Below, in pieces: positions 13,201-27,982 of a DNA stretch of 64,000 nt (positions within the stretch are counted from its first letter, which is position 1; each line of letters begins with the position of its first letter). Origin of the DNA: Macropodus opercularis. Its lineage: Eukaryota > Chordata > Actinopteri > Anabantiformes > Osphronemidae. Below the pieces are notes generated by a model. That model was not told the DNA's origin, did not search any database, and was given only the letters and a program-made list of their open reading frames with translations. The DNA lies in NCBI GenBank assembly GCA_030770545.1, contig CM061097.1, positions 15,704,501 through 15,768,500 on the forward strand, given 5' to 3'. A program made the position numbers and the translations under genes.

Positions 13201-16200
13201 CCAGCGCTCTGAGAACGAAGCGTTCTGCTGGGAACATAAGGAGCCATGAGGTCTTTAAGATAAGATGGAGCTTTATTATGAAGAGCTTTGTAGGTGAGGA
13301 GAAGAATTTTGAATTCTATCCTAGATTTGACAGGGAGTCATTTAATAATGGTGGAATTAAATGAAATATGTCATGGTGACTGAAAAATATTAAATGTCAC
13401 TGTTCATTAAAGGTTGTATTTGCTTTATATAGTACAAAGACCATCACATGTTAGATGAGATGCTAACTGACTGCAAAACTATATGTGAAGACATCTGCAG
13501 AATGAACCACAGAAGCCGACACACAACTGAGGCAATGGGTTAAAATATATCAATGTGCAAACAAAACGAACATGTAAACATGTTAAAGTTTAAATTGCAC
13601 CGATGGAAGAACTTCCATATATCTACATAACAGCTTGTTTAACTTGCCGTGAAAGTATGATGTATGAAATTTACAATAAATGCACGGATCACAAATTTAA
13701 ACCAGCCTTGAGTCACCTGTGCAATTACAGAACAGCACTTCAGCGTTGGTTCTTTGGGGCTTTGGGTCGGGTAATGTATACTCTTAGGACATGTTCTGTA
13801 ACCAACCCGCTATGATAATTAAGTAGAATGGGCTCTTATTGATTATCATACGAGACTTGTGTGTGGTACACATATCTATCAATAAATATTGCAGTAGTTG
13901 TAGTGTTGCATCAGGAAGTTTAATAAACTTGGATTAAGATGTTTCGTCCACTGCGCTGCATCACACTTTCGACGTGGAATTGTGGTTTAGAGTCCAGCCA
14001 CAGCTCAGCCAACACGTCTAATAGCTTCATAGGCGGGTACTGGCAGCCTGGTCGTCTCTGAGTCAGAGAGTCGAGGCCTCGAGACGCAAGGCTTCAAACA
14101 TAACGCTGTGCGTGCGTCTAATGAGTCACTTTTTTCTTCTCTTGGGGAAGCAACGCAGCTTTCTCCTGCCACACCACAAGGCTTGGAGCTATTTTTAGCC
14201 TGGGTCTGTCCACTGAGACGTCTTTGTGCAGAGAGCAGACTTTAAAAGGGGAAACACTGACCGTTTGGACGTTCTGTGTGTTTATATGTACAACACAACC
14301 ACCACCGCACAAGATATATAAGTGGAAGCGCTCGAGACTGCTGCTGCCAACTAGATCTGCTTAGGATTCTGCCCCGGACGTCTGTTTCTTCTAAAACTGA
14401 CCTTCATAATCTTTGCCACACACAGTAGCACTTGGAGTTTAGCATTTTATAAAAACATCCCTTATGATTTTATGGAGCTTAAGACTCACCGTGAGGACAA
14501 CTGCATGGATTTAAGGTCTCTAATACTGGTAAGCTGTGAGGGAAAATATTGCTGACTCATGTTTAAGCTACAGTAATACCTTAAATGGAGACTGATCGTG
14601 TTGTTGTGTGCTGAGATATAAATAACAAACAATCAGTCAGGAAAGTCAGTAAGAGGCTACATTTCATAACCGAAAGAGTGAGTGTGGAGTCTCGGTCACA
14701 AATGCTACACAGAAATTGCTCCGCGTTGCCATAAACGTAAATTATGATTATTAACTTACTGTGCACAGGATCACATGTTGTCTAACTGCTCCCTGTACGA
14801 GGACAATAGTGATGAAAGACAGGAGGAAGGTTTTAAAAGAGTCTCGGAGTCAAGTTATTTTTACTTTCTACGATCCAACTGATCCTGTACTTTATTTTTT
14901 TGCTGCTCAGCTTTTATTTCGCTTGCAGCTCAGTTTTCTGTCGGAGTCTGGGAACGTGAAAAAGCTCTTTTTCCAACACGTACAACGTCGTGGTCCTCGG
15001 CTGAGTAGATGTACAATGACTTTTTAATGCAGTGCAATATGTTCAGTTTACAGCGTGACTGTCTAATAAACAACCAATTATGTTCCGTTACTTGTCTAGT
15101 GGATCTCTGAATGTAATGTAAATGTGGTTTTGACTGCATTATTATCTCCACTGCAGTGAGTTTTGGAAGCGACACAGCTGTTGTTGTATTGTATTGTCGT
15201 CCTCCTGGCTCTTTTTCTTTCATTGCTCTTATAATAAATCCTTTCTGAACTATTTCTCTTCTGCCAACCCACAGGAACACTGTGGAATCTTTCATCCTAC
15301 GAGCCCCTGAAGATGGTGATCATCAACCACGGCCTGCAGACCATGACCAACGAGGTCATTATCCCCCACTCAGGGTGGGAGCACGAGCCCAACGAGGACT
15401 CGAAGCCCCGCGATGCTGAGTGGACCACCGTCTTCAAGAACACCTCTGGCTGCCTCAGGTAGGGACAGCCCTGAAGGGGTTTACACAGAAATTGGGGAAA
15501 TAATATATATATTTTTTGATTGTTTGATTAAAGATTCCTTCATTCATTACACCCATAGTTCCTCAATTTTCTATTTTAAAGACTTGAACTGCAGAGAGAG
15601 AGAGAGAGAAATTGCAGACAGAAACCAAATTAAATTGTGGTAAAAAGTAATTATGGTTTTTGTTATTTTCACATGAATGCACAAGTGGTTAGGCATGAGC
15701 AGAATATAAATCCAGGCTTTAGAATTAAAAAATAAAACACGTCGATCTCTGAACTCGGGGTCTCAACCCCTGGAGATGAGGTTGAAACGATTAGTCAGTC
15801 AAACTCAAAACTTAATATCTGCTCGTTGACGCTTGACAATACTATATAAAACATGATCATATTTAAATATAAAATGTTAATTGTAGCAAAGACAGCATTG
15901 AAATACGGTGTTTGACAAGACGTTTATTTCGTTTATTTCCAAATGCTGGATTAGAGACATATGCCTTCCTTAGCGCTTGAAACCCAAACATGTACATGTG
16001 CCCACTTACAACAGTAAGTGACTAATACTGTAAATGCTGACGCGTGCGATCAAACCACTGTTGCCTCTCAAATTGCTGCTGTGTCCGTCGTAGTAAACTA
16101 GAAGCCGTTCAATCGCTCATGTTAATAACGACAGTGCTTTAGCGACACGACTTCTGTGTGTGTATTTACTATTTGTGTGACCTTCAATTTCAGAACTTGG

Positions 16201-19200
16201 CTTGGAATAAGTTGCTTCTTTCCTGTCTCCTCTCACAGTGAGTTATTAATGCTGCACATTTTCTGGAAACGCACATCAACCGATTACGTAATATTCAGAC
16301 GGAGTATGGCAAAACTCTGGTGCGCCTCAAAAAACGGTGAAACCTGACAAAATATCATCTCCCCCTCACGTGAGACTTTCTTCTCATGAGGTTGACACCT
16401 TGAGCGCAACGATCCTCTTATTAACTTTCAAGTCGTTCTCTCACTCCAAGGGCGTCTTTACTCTTACCTTCCCCCCACGGAATCTGTCATTTTGGCTTCC
16501 AGTCAGATTGACAGATTCTAGGGAAGTATAAGACAGGGAGAGTGCATGCGAGTTATCACCCATCACACCCAGCTATGCTGTCTCCTCCTGGGCTGGTCAG
16601 ACTCAGCCAGGCAGTAACGTCTCCTGCGCCAGACTCCAGAACAACATAATATTTATCTAGCTCTGCCAGAAAGCTCTCAATTGGTGTATAATCTATATAC
16701 TTCCATCGTTTTTTCCCCCAACACCATAACCAGACCTCATCACCCGCGATGTCACATATCACACTATCACTCCATTGCTCTCACCGTCTCAACCCCAGGT
16801 GCAGGCGCTGCTGACGAGCGTACATCTCCATGGTAACTGTAACCGAGCCTGCAGTTGCCTAGACGCAGGGTATGTGCACCGGGGGAGAAGTGCTGATGCC
16901 AGGGAGAATCTGTTTACTCTTGCCAACAGAGATGCAGCTTACGCCTCAATAAAGATGGGGATAGCTTTATTCTAATAGCCTGCTTTTGTCGATAGAGGCC
17001 GGCTTATTTACAGTGTTTGTGTAGCGGGCTCAGTGAAAAGGGGCCGTGCAAGTTGACACTGTGCAAGAGCTCACTTTGTTCGAGTCAGCATCAGTATTGA
17101 CGCGCGTAGATTTCAAAGACAAAGGTCCGATCAGCATCAGGTGAATAGGTGACAAAGCTCTTTGCGTGTTTTTATCGTTTCGGCCTCAGTCATATTCCTG
17201 ATTGATCGCACGTCCAGTAAGAATGTGTTTTGTGATTGGGTTTCGATGCTTGATTACACAAATGAGAAATGCACATAGAGTCGATAACACCTGAAGGATA
17301 CCCGACCCCAGGGCACGCGTGTAGCGTTTTAGCGTTCTGCCGTTGACCTTGCCGGGCAGTGGCAGAGATCAGCATGTCCCCATCCATCTCCATCAGTCAG
17401 GCTTCGGTCCGCTCCTCTCGGTGGCTCTATTGTCCTCTGGTGGCCACGTGACTCTGACTGACCTTGACACCGGCGCGTCATCTGATAAAACACACACACC
17501 CAGCTCACAGTGACAGGCTCTCAGGTTCTGCGCAGGCACAGACACACTGCTGAATACACAACCACTGGTCCAGATAAAGCGCCGCACAATGGTGGTGCTG
17601 TAGCTGAACCACTTTTTCTATTCAGCAAAAGAAAGAATAGCACAAGCACAACATTGTCAACAGAAATAGGTCTTTGCTGCAGTAAATTTAATTCCTGTTT
17701 ATCTACAAAAGACCTTGTGTGTCCAAAATGTGTTCTCTCATTTCTGCAGATATTTCTTTCAATAGCGATAATAAATATTAGAGTTACTTGCTTGTGTTGA
17801 GCAGCTATAAGATTATTGATACCATAGCAGTCAGTTGTGTACTTGTAAGTTAATTCAGTCTGTCCACCGGTGGTGGACTGACCAGCAATTAGCAAACTGA
17901 CTGACAAACTGAAATCAATAATCATTGGTACAAATGCGCTTATCGATGCTGAAAGCGACTCAGGTAGCGACAACAGCACCTTCCTACACTGTCTAGACTG
18001 ACAGCTGCACCGTCCATAAACCTTCCACCGAGACAACTGCTCCCTGAAAGACTCCTGGAAATGAAACAGCTGACAATAAAGCTCTTCTGTCTGTCTGCTT
18101 CAAAACGCACTCTTGTCAAATGAATCCAGGACGTGCGCTGCTCCGGATCCCTTTACAGGGGAGGTGGTGACCGTTTGCTGACAGCTGAAGACAGATGGTT
18201 TGGTTTATGAGCGCCTGGCGTTGTGTGCCTGGTTTCTACCAAAGAGTAGCTTTGATTAAGCTCATACTGCAGGCTGCTACTGTGGCTTTGCAGACAAAAA
18301 ACACACACACACGCAGTAGCTGGGTGTGTGTGTGTGTCTGCAGGGTTGAACTCATTATGAACAGAAGGGTTATGTTTTATTGAAAATCAAATGCAGCGCA
18401 ATGACGGCTGGTTGCCGTTACCGAAAAACGTCCTCACGTGCTGCGGCTGCGGTGCGTTTCGGTCCACAGCGGCTCTCCCTGCGTCGGCAAAAGCTGCCAC
18501 TCTTCTACACGACTAACTGGGGGTCGGCTAATGGGATTATGAGGGTTGGAAGCTCTCATAAATGAAGTCCCTGGTGAGGAACGAGGGAGCCCCAGCTTTC
18601 CCTTAACCCTCTTTAAAGCCTTGCCTTTCACAGTCAGCCGGACTGCAGCAGCGCCGTTACAGGCCTAGACTCTCCTTTGGAATAAAAATAAAATTATATT
18701 TCTCATTTTCTGGGAGTTCTTTTCTTCATTTTTTGTGGGTGGACCCTGTTTTTTTTTTATTATTGTAATAGTTCTAATGACAATAATACTGTATAATTTG
18801 ACTCTGTTGTGCATCTGTGGTTGTGCTGTTTGTTTGTCACCTGATGACGGTTCCTGTACACACTTTCTCAAAGCAACGTTGTTTCTGCTTCTCGTCTTTT
18901 GTTAGAAACGTGAGCTCGGACGGGGCAGAGGCTCGCCGCAGACTGAGGGAATGCGAGGGACTAGTGGACGCCCTGCTGCACGCCCTTCAATCAGCTGTGG
19001 GAAAGAAAGACATGGACAACAAGGTACGCGCTGGGCTCTAAGATACTGCAAGACACTGTGCGCCGCTGCTACGAAATGAAAACTGTGTCCCTTCCCTATC
19101 GCCTTTTTTTCGTTACAGTCTGTGGAGAACTGTGTTTGTATCATGAGGAACTTGTCCTATCACGTCCACAAAGAGGTGCCAGGGGCTGAAAGGTTCCAGG

Positions 19201-22200
19201 ACCCATCGGCGCTACAGGCCCCAGGCTCATCCGGACCACAGAGAAAGAAGAAGGATGATGCTGGCTGCTTTGGAGGCAAGAAGGCCAAAGGTGAGAAGTC
19301 AGACGCAGAAAGAGAAATAAACGCATCTACACACACATCTCATGCAAAATAAAGATCTAGTTTATTTGGAATGTATAGTAAGACACAGGCCTGTGGAGCC
19401 TAATGCAAAAATGAGACCATTAGGATGTAGCAGTAATTGATAGTTAGCAGAGATATTTGCACGTGTTATTATTGTAGCGTCATCTTAAACGCGACTGTTA
19501 CCGCAACAACGCTGTTATCGCCCTGCTGTGCAACAGTAATGGCTGCCATTCATCAGTCAGCCAATGAGGCGCGACTGCCGGCCCCGTGACCCCCGACGGC
19601 TAACGACTCTTCGGAGAATCCTTTGGGTTCAGAGGGCAGAACGACGCGGCAGCTTACATGTGTACAGATGTATAAGGAAAGCAATTAACCACAGGAGTAG
19701 TTTCGCACGTGTTCGCACACACACACACACAGACACACACACACACACACACACACATTGAATAATGAGACGTGTTTAGCTGCCGCAGACCCTGAAGGCT
19801 TTCTGAGCAAAGCAGTTCAGGTACGGGAACATTAAACGCGGTTATTAAGGAGCACGGAGGCGGGTGAGCAACACTGTTTGCAATAAGCTTAGTAATTTGT
19901 TACTTTAAGTAGGCTAAGTTTTGCCCCCTCCTCAGTTTAATGTCGCGTTAGGATCAACACTCGCCCAGTAACAGTCTGGTTCTTAGATCTTATTTCCTTC
20001 TCTTTGAGCACGTTTCGGTTCTTCCCACGTACTGTAGTGATTTTAATGAAGCACTTGTACTGGTAGCTGGCAGCTTGTGCTTGTTTTTATGTAAATGTTT
20101 CTCTGTGTGACTCTTCCCTCTCTCTCTGTCAAAGGAGCCTGATTCCTCTTGTCTTTCCTTCTGTCTCTCTCTCTTTTTTAAAATCTCTTTTCCTTCACGT
20201 TCCTTCCCTTTTCTGGCTTTTTGCTGTTTTCTTTCTCCCTCTCGCTTCTCTCTGAAAGCCTTTGAACATGTTTTCCAGAGATCACCTGTGGACTGTTAAT
20301 GGCTGCTTGGCTCGCCTTTTTTCTATGTTCTCTCCTCTCTCTCTCTCTCTCTCTCCCTCCCTCCCTATTCAGCTACTTCTTTTTGTGGAATGCTGTTCAC
20401 ATATATTGCACAGCTTCTTGACACTTGTGCACACAGTTCTGCTTTTTTTCACCATGCCTCTTCTCCCTGCTTTTGTGTTTTTTTTTGGCACTGCTGCTGC
20501 TTCCTTGGCAAACTATAGAGGAATGGTTTAATCAAGGTGAGTGTCCTTTCACTTGAGCTTTCCTCCTTGCCTTCCATCCGTTTCTCCTTCCTTCCTTTCT
20601 CCTCCTCGTCCCTCTTCACCTTGCCTGTAGAATCTAGTTCGTTTAGGTAGTTTCGAGTGTCCTCCAAAGACTTTAAAGTTCAAAGGACTTTCAAATACAG
20701 TGGTATACTGTGCATTCCTTCGCCATACCCACCTAACATATCACCGAATACGTTATCAAAAGATATGATGGTATGATAATTAAAACCCCTCAATGAACCT
20801 TTTTTACTTACTTACATACAGGGACAGAGGTGACAAGCATTTAAGACATTAATCAAAATAACACAAATCCGTAACAGGAGAAGATGCTGCTGTTGTGTCT
20901 CTTTCTGTTTAAGCGTTAATGTCAAGTTCTGCTCCAGACCATGTTGGTCTTTGTGTGTGGATGTATACAGGCTTTGAATCCTATGGATTATTAATGACAC
21001 ACTTTGAGCAGCAGCAGCAAAAGTTTAATTGTTGATTTGCAACTTCTAAGTTCTCTTCAGCTTCACGTGCAGTAGGTAGATTGTGACGCTACTGAGGGCG
21101 TCACGGCATCTGTTCCAAGGACGCCTGGATGTGTGGCCTGGAGACCTCAGGAGTCAAACCACTGACCCTGGGGTTTATGGAGCGCTGCACTTACAAATGA
21201 ACCACTACCACCAGAATATTTATCCTTCATCATTTATCACTGAGCTTAGTATTAACCCCAACCCCAGTAGCCGGGAAATTACACTTCCCATCAGCCTTTT
21301 TTCTCTCTGCGTGTCTGTATTGTCCTGAGCATGTCCATGTGCATGTGAAGCTGGTTTTGTGCCAGTCGCTCCACCATATCCCCCATTTCATTTCCCCTCA
21401 GCTGCTTCGTTATTCGAGGTGCTATCCTGTCGTGTTGCTCTCATTCTGGATGATTTTGTACCGAGGACCGTGTGAAAGTTGATACGTAGCACACCTTCAG
21501 CTTGCTATGTTGTGCGGACATGCAGACATCATGCTTTATTGTGGCTTTGTTTGCAGAGCAGACCTGGACTAGACTGATATGTAAACGGACCAAATTTTGT
21601 TAATGAGGTGTGGATCTTAACATAAGTTATGTTGAGCGATATCAGCGCCGTATCAAGTCTGTATCAGTCTAACCCTGGTGCCTATGACATTGTGTGGCAT
21701 AGTCAAATACTCTCAGGGAGCCACGCTGACTTTGTTTTCTGTGTTTTCTCCTCGACACAGGCCGAAAAAACGGCGAGAACGACAAAAATTACGACACGCT
21801 GGATCTGCCCAAGCGCACAGAGCCCTCCAAAGGTAGGCGCTGGTCTGGACAACGGTTTTAGTGCCAAGCAACTTCCAGAGCAGAACACATCCGGAATGAA
21901 CCTTGATCAGATCTGTCCAACGCGTGTAACGGGAGGCAGATCGCGCGTGTTGATCTCAAGCATGGGAGACAGCCTGGTAATTTATCTTTGTTTGATTGTT
22001 GTGTGCTGCCAGTTTGACAATCGATTGTTAGCGGCCTGTGAGAGCATCCGTTCAGTAAGTCACCTTTATGTCGAAGACGATGGACTGGAACACAAAAGGC
22101 AATTTAGTCGGTTATTGTGTAGTCAGCTCCACCGAGTTCACGGCTAAAAGGAAGCCATTGTTTTTGCCTCACGCATTGTACTGTGTTGAGATTCAGTGTG

Positions 22201-25200
22201 TTTAAAGTCTTGTATTATGCTCATTTCTGTTGAGAAATGGGTTGAAATCCAGTGATCACTTAATTAATTAACAAGTTTCATCATCACTGTCATCACTGTA
22301 GGTAGAATTTATGGTTTGTTCAGTGTGAGTCAGACAAACTACGACTGGTATAGATGTCAAACAAAGCTTGGAACAATTTTGGAACTGAGAATGAACAGAT
22401 CCAAGAAAAACGTTTTGGGAAATAAGAATGAAAGTCCAATGAGCTAAATCAAAATAGTTTCTCATGAAAACGCAGACCCACTACTTTCTACTTAAAGCAA
22501 CGTTTTGTGTCATATGAACTAAACTAAAACAAAAGACATGAGCTTCTTAGACTGACTGTGGATTTATTTTAGAGCAAATCTATGAAAGTCTTTTTTATTC
22601 TATTTATTAAATTTTTTTTACAAATATGGCAGATGTGATCAGTTATATGCTGAGAGGTAACACAGCAAACTCACTACATGGGAGTTTGAAGAGCTTTTGT
22701 CTCTTTGCTGGCGATAATTACAGTATTGTGCGACCAACTGTACTGTACGCTGTCTTCGCTTTTTGGCACTGGCAGGCAGTTGTGGCGGTCATATACAGTA
22801 CGTGTGCAATTAGTTTGCGTGTGTGTGTGTGGCAGTGTATATAATAAGCCTCCTCTCTACTGTGGAGCGGTTTGTGCTTTTTTTCTGGTGTGACACCATC
22901 TGTCTAATGGTGTCTGCTGATTTTTTTTTTTTTTTTTACTGAACTTGTTACACTCCCTTATGTTGTATTTACACATCAGCACCTTCGTCAGACTCTAGTG
23001 GCAGGCGCTCAAATCAATCCCACTTCCTGTTTGACTGTTAATTAGCTACATTAACACAGCAAAGTCGAATCTCATTCATCTAGATCACAATTAATGGCTG
23101 TGCTTTTCTACGTTAAGCCGATTTTTTTTCCGTTTTTAATCGCTTGTAAAGTGGGAAGGAAAGCAGATGAGCTCAAGAATGATCATTAATCTATTCCTCT
23201 TACTGTACAGCAGTTTGTATAGTTAAAAGCCAAGCTGGCATATTGAGACTGAGGATCTACAGTGAAGTTATGATTTCACTGTGATTACATTACATTACAC
23301 AACTGCAGAGTTTGGAATCCACAGTAAGCGATTATTGTTTTAGGCCTAAATGTCACACATGGTTGAATGTGTGCAGGTTCATGTACATGTGGTCTCCTGC
23401 TCGCAGACAAATCATATTGTCTATTGGTGAGTAACAACAGTGAGACGCAAGGATAATGAGCTTAATCACCAGAGTCAGACCCATTGACATTTAAGGCACA
23501 TTTATGCATCTCACCTCCTGTGGGAAGTGACGGAAAGAAAATATGTGGTTATGTGGCTTCAGGTCATCTTTGGAGAATTTAGAGAGAGAGAGAGAGAGAC
23601 TGAAAGAGCCAGATAGCAGCTCGCTTGTGGTGGCGATGGCCAAAGGAGATATGGGAGATTACATGTGTATCCTGGTCCTGATCTGATGTCAGCCAGAAAG
23701 GAGTCAATGCTGGGGCCAGCCTGGACCTGACAGTGGGCTATGATTCATTCTTTTGTCTGTGTGTGTGTGTGGATGGGAAGAGAAAACAAAGAGAAAGTAG
23801 AGATGACAACTATACAACCAATCGTGTTGGGTATTTTTATTTTTATTTTTTTAAATAATAACACAGTATATAATCGGTATCATATCATGAAATGTACATA
23901 TAGTATGAGCATTCATATGCAGCACATACTCTCCCCATAACGGAAAAATAAGGAGCAAGTTGCCCTGTAAAACCCAATTTCTGACAATTCCCTGTGAGTA
24001 AACACAAATGAATGTTGTGTTGTTCCACTTAGTGAATGTATCTGACAGATTGGGCTTTGCCCTTCAAGTCGAGTCCACGGCCACTTTGTCTGCCCTAACA
24101 GATTAAGTGAGTTACTCTGTCGGTGTAGTTGCACCAGAAAGAAGACCTGTTGCAGAAACATACATCACCAGAGACGTTCCGCGCTGCCGGTCCATTATTC
24201 AAGCCGAGAGAGAAAGAGACGGCTCCAACAAAAGCAATTAGGGAGTGCGAAAAAGACGGCGTTTCATTAAAGATCCTTTGAGTTTCGACGGTCCCTCAGA
24301 TGATGAAACGGTTTTTCCCCCCTCCCAGCAGTTAATTGAAACCTCAGTGTAAACCTTTAGATTGGAGAAAAGGTCAAGTGAGGGGAATGAGGCGGCGGAG
24401 AGAGAAGGTGTGACATGTAATGACTGAGCACGTGCTGAAGAAGTGCCTCGACAAAAAACTAGAGGGGTTCCTTCTCGACTCGCATCCTGGCAAACCTGAG
24501 GCAGGAACCGTCTCTTAGGCTGGTGGAAATATTGATTATACGATGGACGCTCACATTTTAATAACGAAGATAGATTCTCTGCTGTTTTCTCTCCCACCTC
24601 GATGAAGCTCTTTGTTAAACAACTTGTAGTTGCTCAGCGAGGCTGTTTGATCGCAGCTACCGTTGTTTAGCACTAATCAGCCGCAACAATTAAGACAAAA
24701 AACAAGGCTGCGCGCTTGGATCGTCTGCCGCTTGGCCTCCTCCTGGCTCTCTCCTTTTCTTCTGCTACTACCTCACCTCCTCATTCTCGCGTCTCTCGCT
24801 CGATCCCTCGGAGGTTTGTCGTGCCTCCCTCGCCTTTGCACGCAGACAGCGAAAGCAGCACAACAACTGCGTAACGCGTCCCACTGCTTTGTCTTGCAAG
24901 TCGAGCATTTAATTTGCGACGGGGTCTCAGCATTGACAAACGCTTCTGAGAGCTTTTATGTATTGCTTTGTATATCCTTCTTTGATACCGTCCCTCTAGA
25001 GATCTCTGTTTGTAGAATAATGAACACTGACTGTTTTGCTATCGGAGTCATCTCTGCGTGTGATGTATCGCAGCTGGCGAAGCCTGAAAAGTCAGAGGCT
25101 CAATTGAATTTGAGAAAACTGAACTATACTTTCATTGTTTGTCTCTGTTGTTGTCGCTGCTCGTGGAGGAGAAATATTTCACTTAATGGCTCTTGTGGCA

Positions 25201-27944
25201 TGAATCTGATTGAACTAATCCTCCTTGTCACATCAGCAAGAAAAGCAATAGTCTTGCCCAAAGGCGCGATGAACGTCCTGCCGCAGAGAGCAAATATGTT
25301 TCCAAAGAAATATCAAATTTTTCAAGATGAACCATCTTTTCGCCGTTTACTGCAGCCAAGTCCGCTTCAGAGTAGCGCAGTCCCAAAGGGAGGAAAGGTT
25401 TTTGCGTGTTCGACATCAACTTTACATCCTAAAGTCTAGGCCGAATCTCATGAATAATTGACTCTATGTGCCAAATTCCAAGCAGCAGTCCAATGTAGGC
25501 GCTCTCTATTTTCATAGGTGTGGGATTTAACACCCAGATAGCAAACGCTGACTCCTTACTTGTCTGTTGGCCACGTCGGTGAATCCCTTTTTGTGTTCAG
25601 ACTAAACGCGCCGCTCAGCCGTGCCGACCCCACCCCGTCGCATTTCACTGCGGAGCGAGACTCCAAAACGATGACGGCGGCGTCCTCATAAATGTCTCAC
25701 CATAGGGAGGCATGCTCACCAACAAATAGCGCGCGTGTGTGCATACCTCCTCCATCGTGGCTTCTCTGCTGTCTTCACACATAGCGTCCATTCCACGCAG
25801 GCATGGATCCAGACTGTCTGGCACCTTGTATGAATCTCTGTCCCTCTGTAGCCCCTGTCAATACATTTCCCTTGGCATTACTCCATCCTTAAATATATAC
25901 CGGAGTATGGTGTCGGTTTTTCTTCTAGCTGTGCTACCTGTACTGTAGGTTGCAGTCTTTGCATTTTCTAATCGTTACCTGTCCCTAATGAGCACAATTC
26001 AGGAAGATAATTGATGCTCATGAGTTAAGAGGCAGATGTTGTATTATCCAATTTACAATAAGCGCTAAATCGTTCTTAATAAAAATATGGAATTGCAGCC
26101 GAGAGGCATTCAAGCCTAACAGTAAAGTAAAGTCAAATACTGTAGTTGGAGTTTTGAAAATATTATTATGTTGCAGTATTCTTTATTTTTTTGGAGCGTG
26201 TGAAAGTAATTATTTGCAAGGTTTGGTAATGTTAATGAAAGTTCTCCACCTAGATTGAAGAAGCGTTACATGTATTATTCTAATAATCAGCTGTATATAA
26301 ATGGGAATAAGTATCATTTTCCCTTGGGAAAGAGTCTGCAGTTCAGCTACCCAGTCTGAAAACGGTGACGTATGTAGTACGTGTAGTACAATCAAGCTGC
26401 ACTGTAACGCCCCCAACCCCCCTCCACTCTCTTCCCGTGAGTGGTGATGAAGAGGAGCGACAATAAGGGCGAAGGGGCCTAAGAAACAAACGAGAGGTTT
26501 GTTTAAGTGGGACCACCTTGCGTTTTGTTGGAAGTACAAAGAGGTGTGCAATAATTAAGCGATTCCTAGGAGGCCTCCTGGAGAGGAGCAGCTCTACACA
26601 TCATTAGCAGAATGAAGTCCTTGCAGATTAGGAAGTGTGTTTGTGTGCGTTGATGCGCGGCAGCGTTTTTTCCACCTGCGTTTGTCAAAGCATAGTGAGG
26701 TGTCTCTAATTCCCACCTCATCCACTGTGGCAGCACATAAACCTAACAGCATTTCCACCGACTACGATAACTGCTTCTCCAGTTCCTTCAACTTTCCACA
26801 CCCAAAGAAGAAGAGCAGAACCGGGTCGCCCTCGATCGGGGGCTTCTCCACCTACAGTGCACAGATATGTGGGACTTTCCAAACAGCGGTAAACATCGGT
26901 CCCGCCGAGCTCTTCTCCCTCTTCCATCATCATCAAACCTAAGCAGTTGGAGGAAAGTGATAATTATAAGACAAGAATGATTCCAGAGAAGTGGGAGGAA
27001 GCGCAGCGAGACTTACTTGCCAACTGGAGCCTTTGTTTGGCCCCGTTTGAGGCACAAGAGCGCTGCTTCCTGTTTTTGCAAGAGATGCTTTAATCTAATT
27101 AAAAGCAGATTAATGTTGTGCTGACTGGCATCGCTGGAGCTACAGCAGAGGCTTAGTGAAGGGAAAACAAAAAACAAAAAAACGTCCTCTAGAATCCACT
27201 AGTGTCCTACTAAAAGTAAGTGAAATATCGGTCGTAAACAGTCTAGACCGTTGTAAACAGCAGCGCTTAAATACACTCTATGGACCGTTGTCCTTGTGTG
27301 TTATCGAAGGAGAGGGTCAGACGGAGCAGGGAAGAGCGTCCAATCAAACCGTCTCTCCGTGGAGGTTTTACCGTATACTGTATCAACGAGCATTAAGATT
27401 TAGATTTACATTTCAAGGCTTTAACGGTTCCATCCCATGCCACATAAAGTCTGCGCAGGACAGCGGAAAGGCCAAGGTCTCTGTGCTTTATAGCAGCATT
27501 CCTATATCTACATAACATCCATGAAAGAGCCAATACAAACTATTTATGTGAGGAGGGAAGGCGGCGAAATGAAACGTTTTTTTTTTTTTTTTTCCTGCAT
27601 CCGCAGCCAATCTGTTGGACGCGTGTGTAATCACAAGTATTTGGGATTTTAATGTGTTTTGATTTGACGATGGTTTCATTTAAGCCGTCGGGGGCAACTC
27701 ATCTCGTCGTCGCCGCCTTTCATTTGATGCTCATAAGCGCTCGAACGCGCGCACAAATCCTAATTCGTGCAGCTGTCCACAGCAGTCTCTCGCTCACACA
27801 CACACACAGAAAATCATAACCACACACAACTGTGTCCTTGGCCATGAGGGTGGTATTATGTGGCTAATAGAGGGGGGGTGTTGTTTGTCAGGGTGTCAGA
27901 GAGACAGAGAATATTACCTGGGAAAATTGACCACCACAGTGTCA

Positions 27945-27982
<38 letters not shown>

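Larger units (their letters stand above)
7127..15274 (+). other. arvcf intron, 8.1 kb
   Basis: The intron holds the TA microsatellite (8748-8831), a C homopolymer (9867-9890), two CA microsatellites (10068-10092, 10233-10292) and the L2-type LINE fragment (about 12463-13340, minus strand). An AT-motif-rich segment lies at 9470-9605. No gene other than the LINE relic is recognised. Confidence 0.7.
19291..21760 (+). other. arvcf introns flanking the microexon
   Basis: Two introns (19291-20518 and 20537-21760) surround the 18-nt exon. The upstream one has a CA repeat (19716-19757) and an unusually long pyrimidine-rich region (about 20110-20480: CTCTCT runs, CCCTCCCTCCC, T8 runs) before the microexon. 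Such tracts are typical binding places for PTB-like splicing regulators. The downstream one contains a SINE-like relic near 21.1 kb. Confidence 0.6.
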
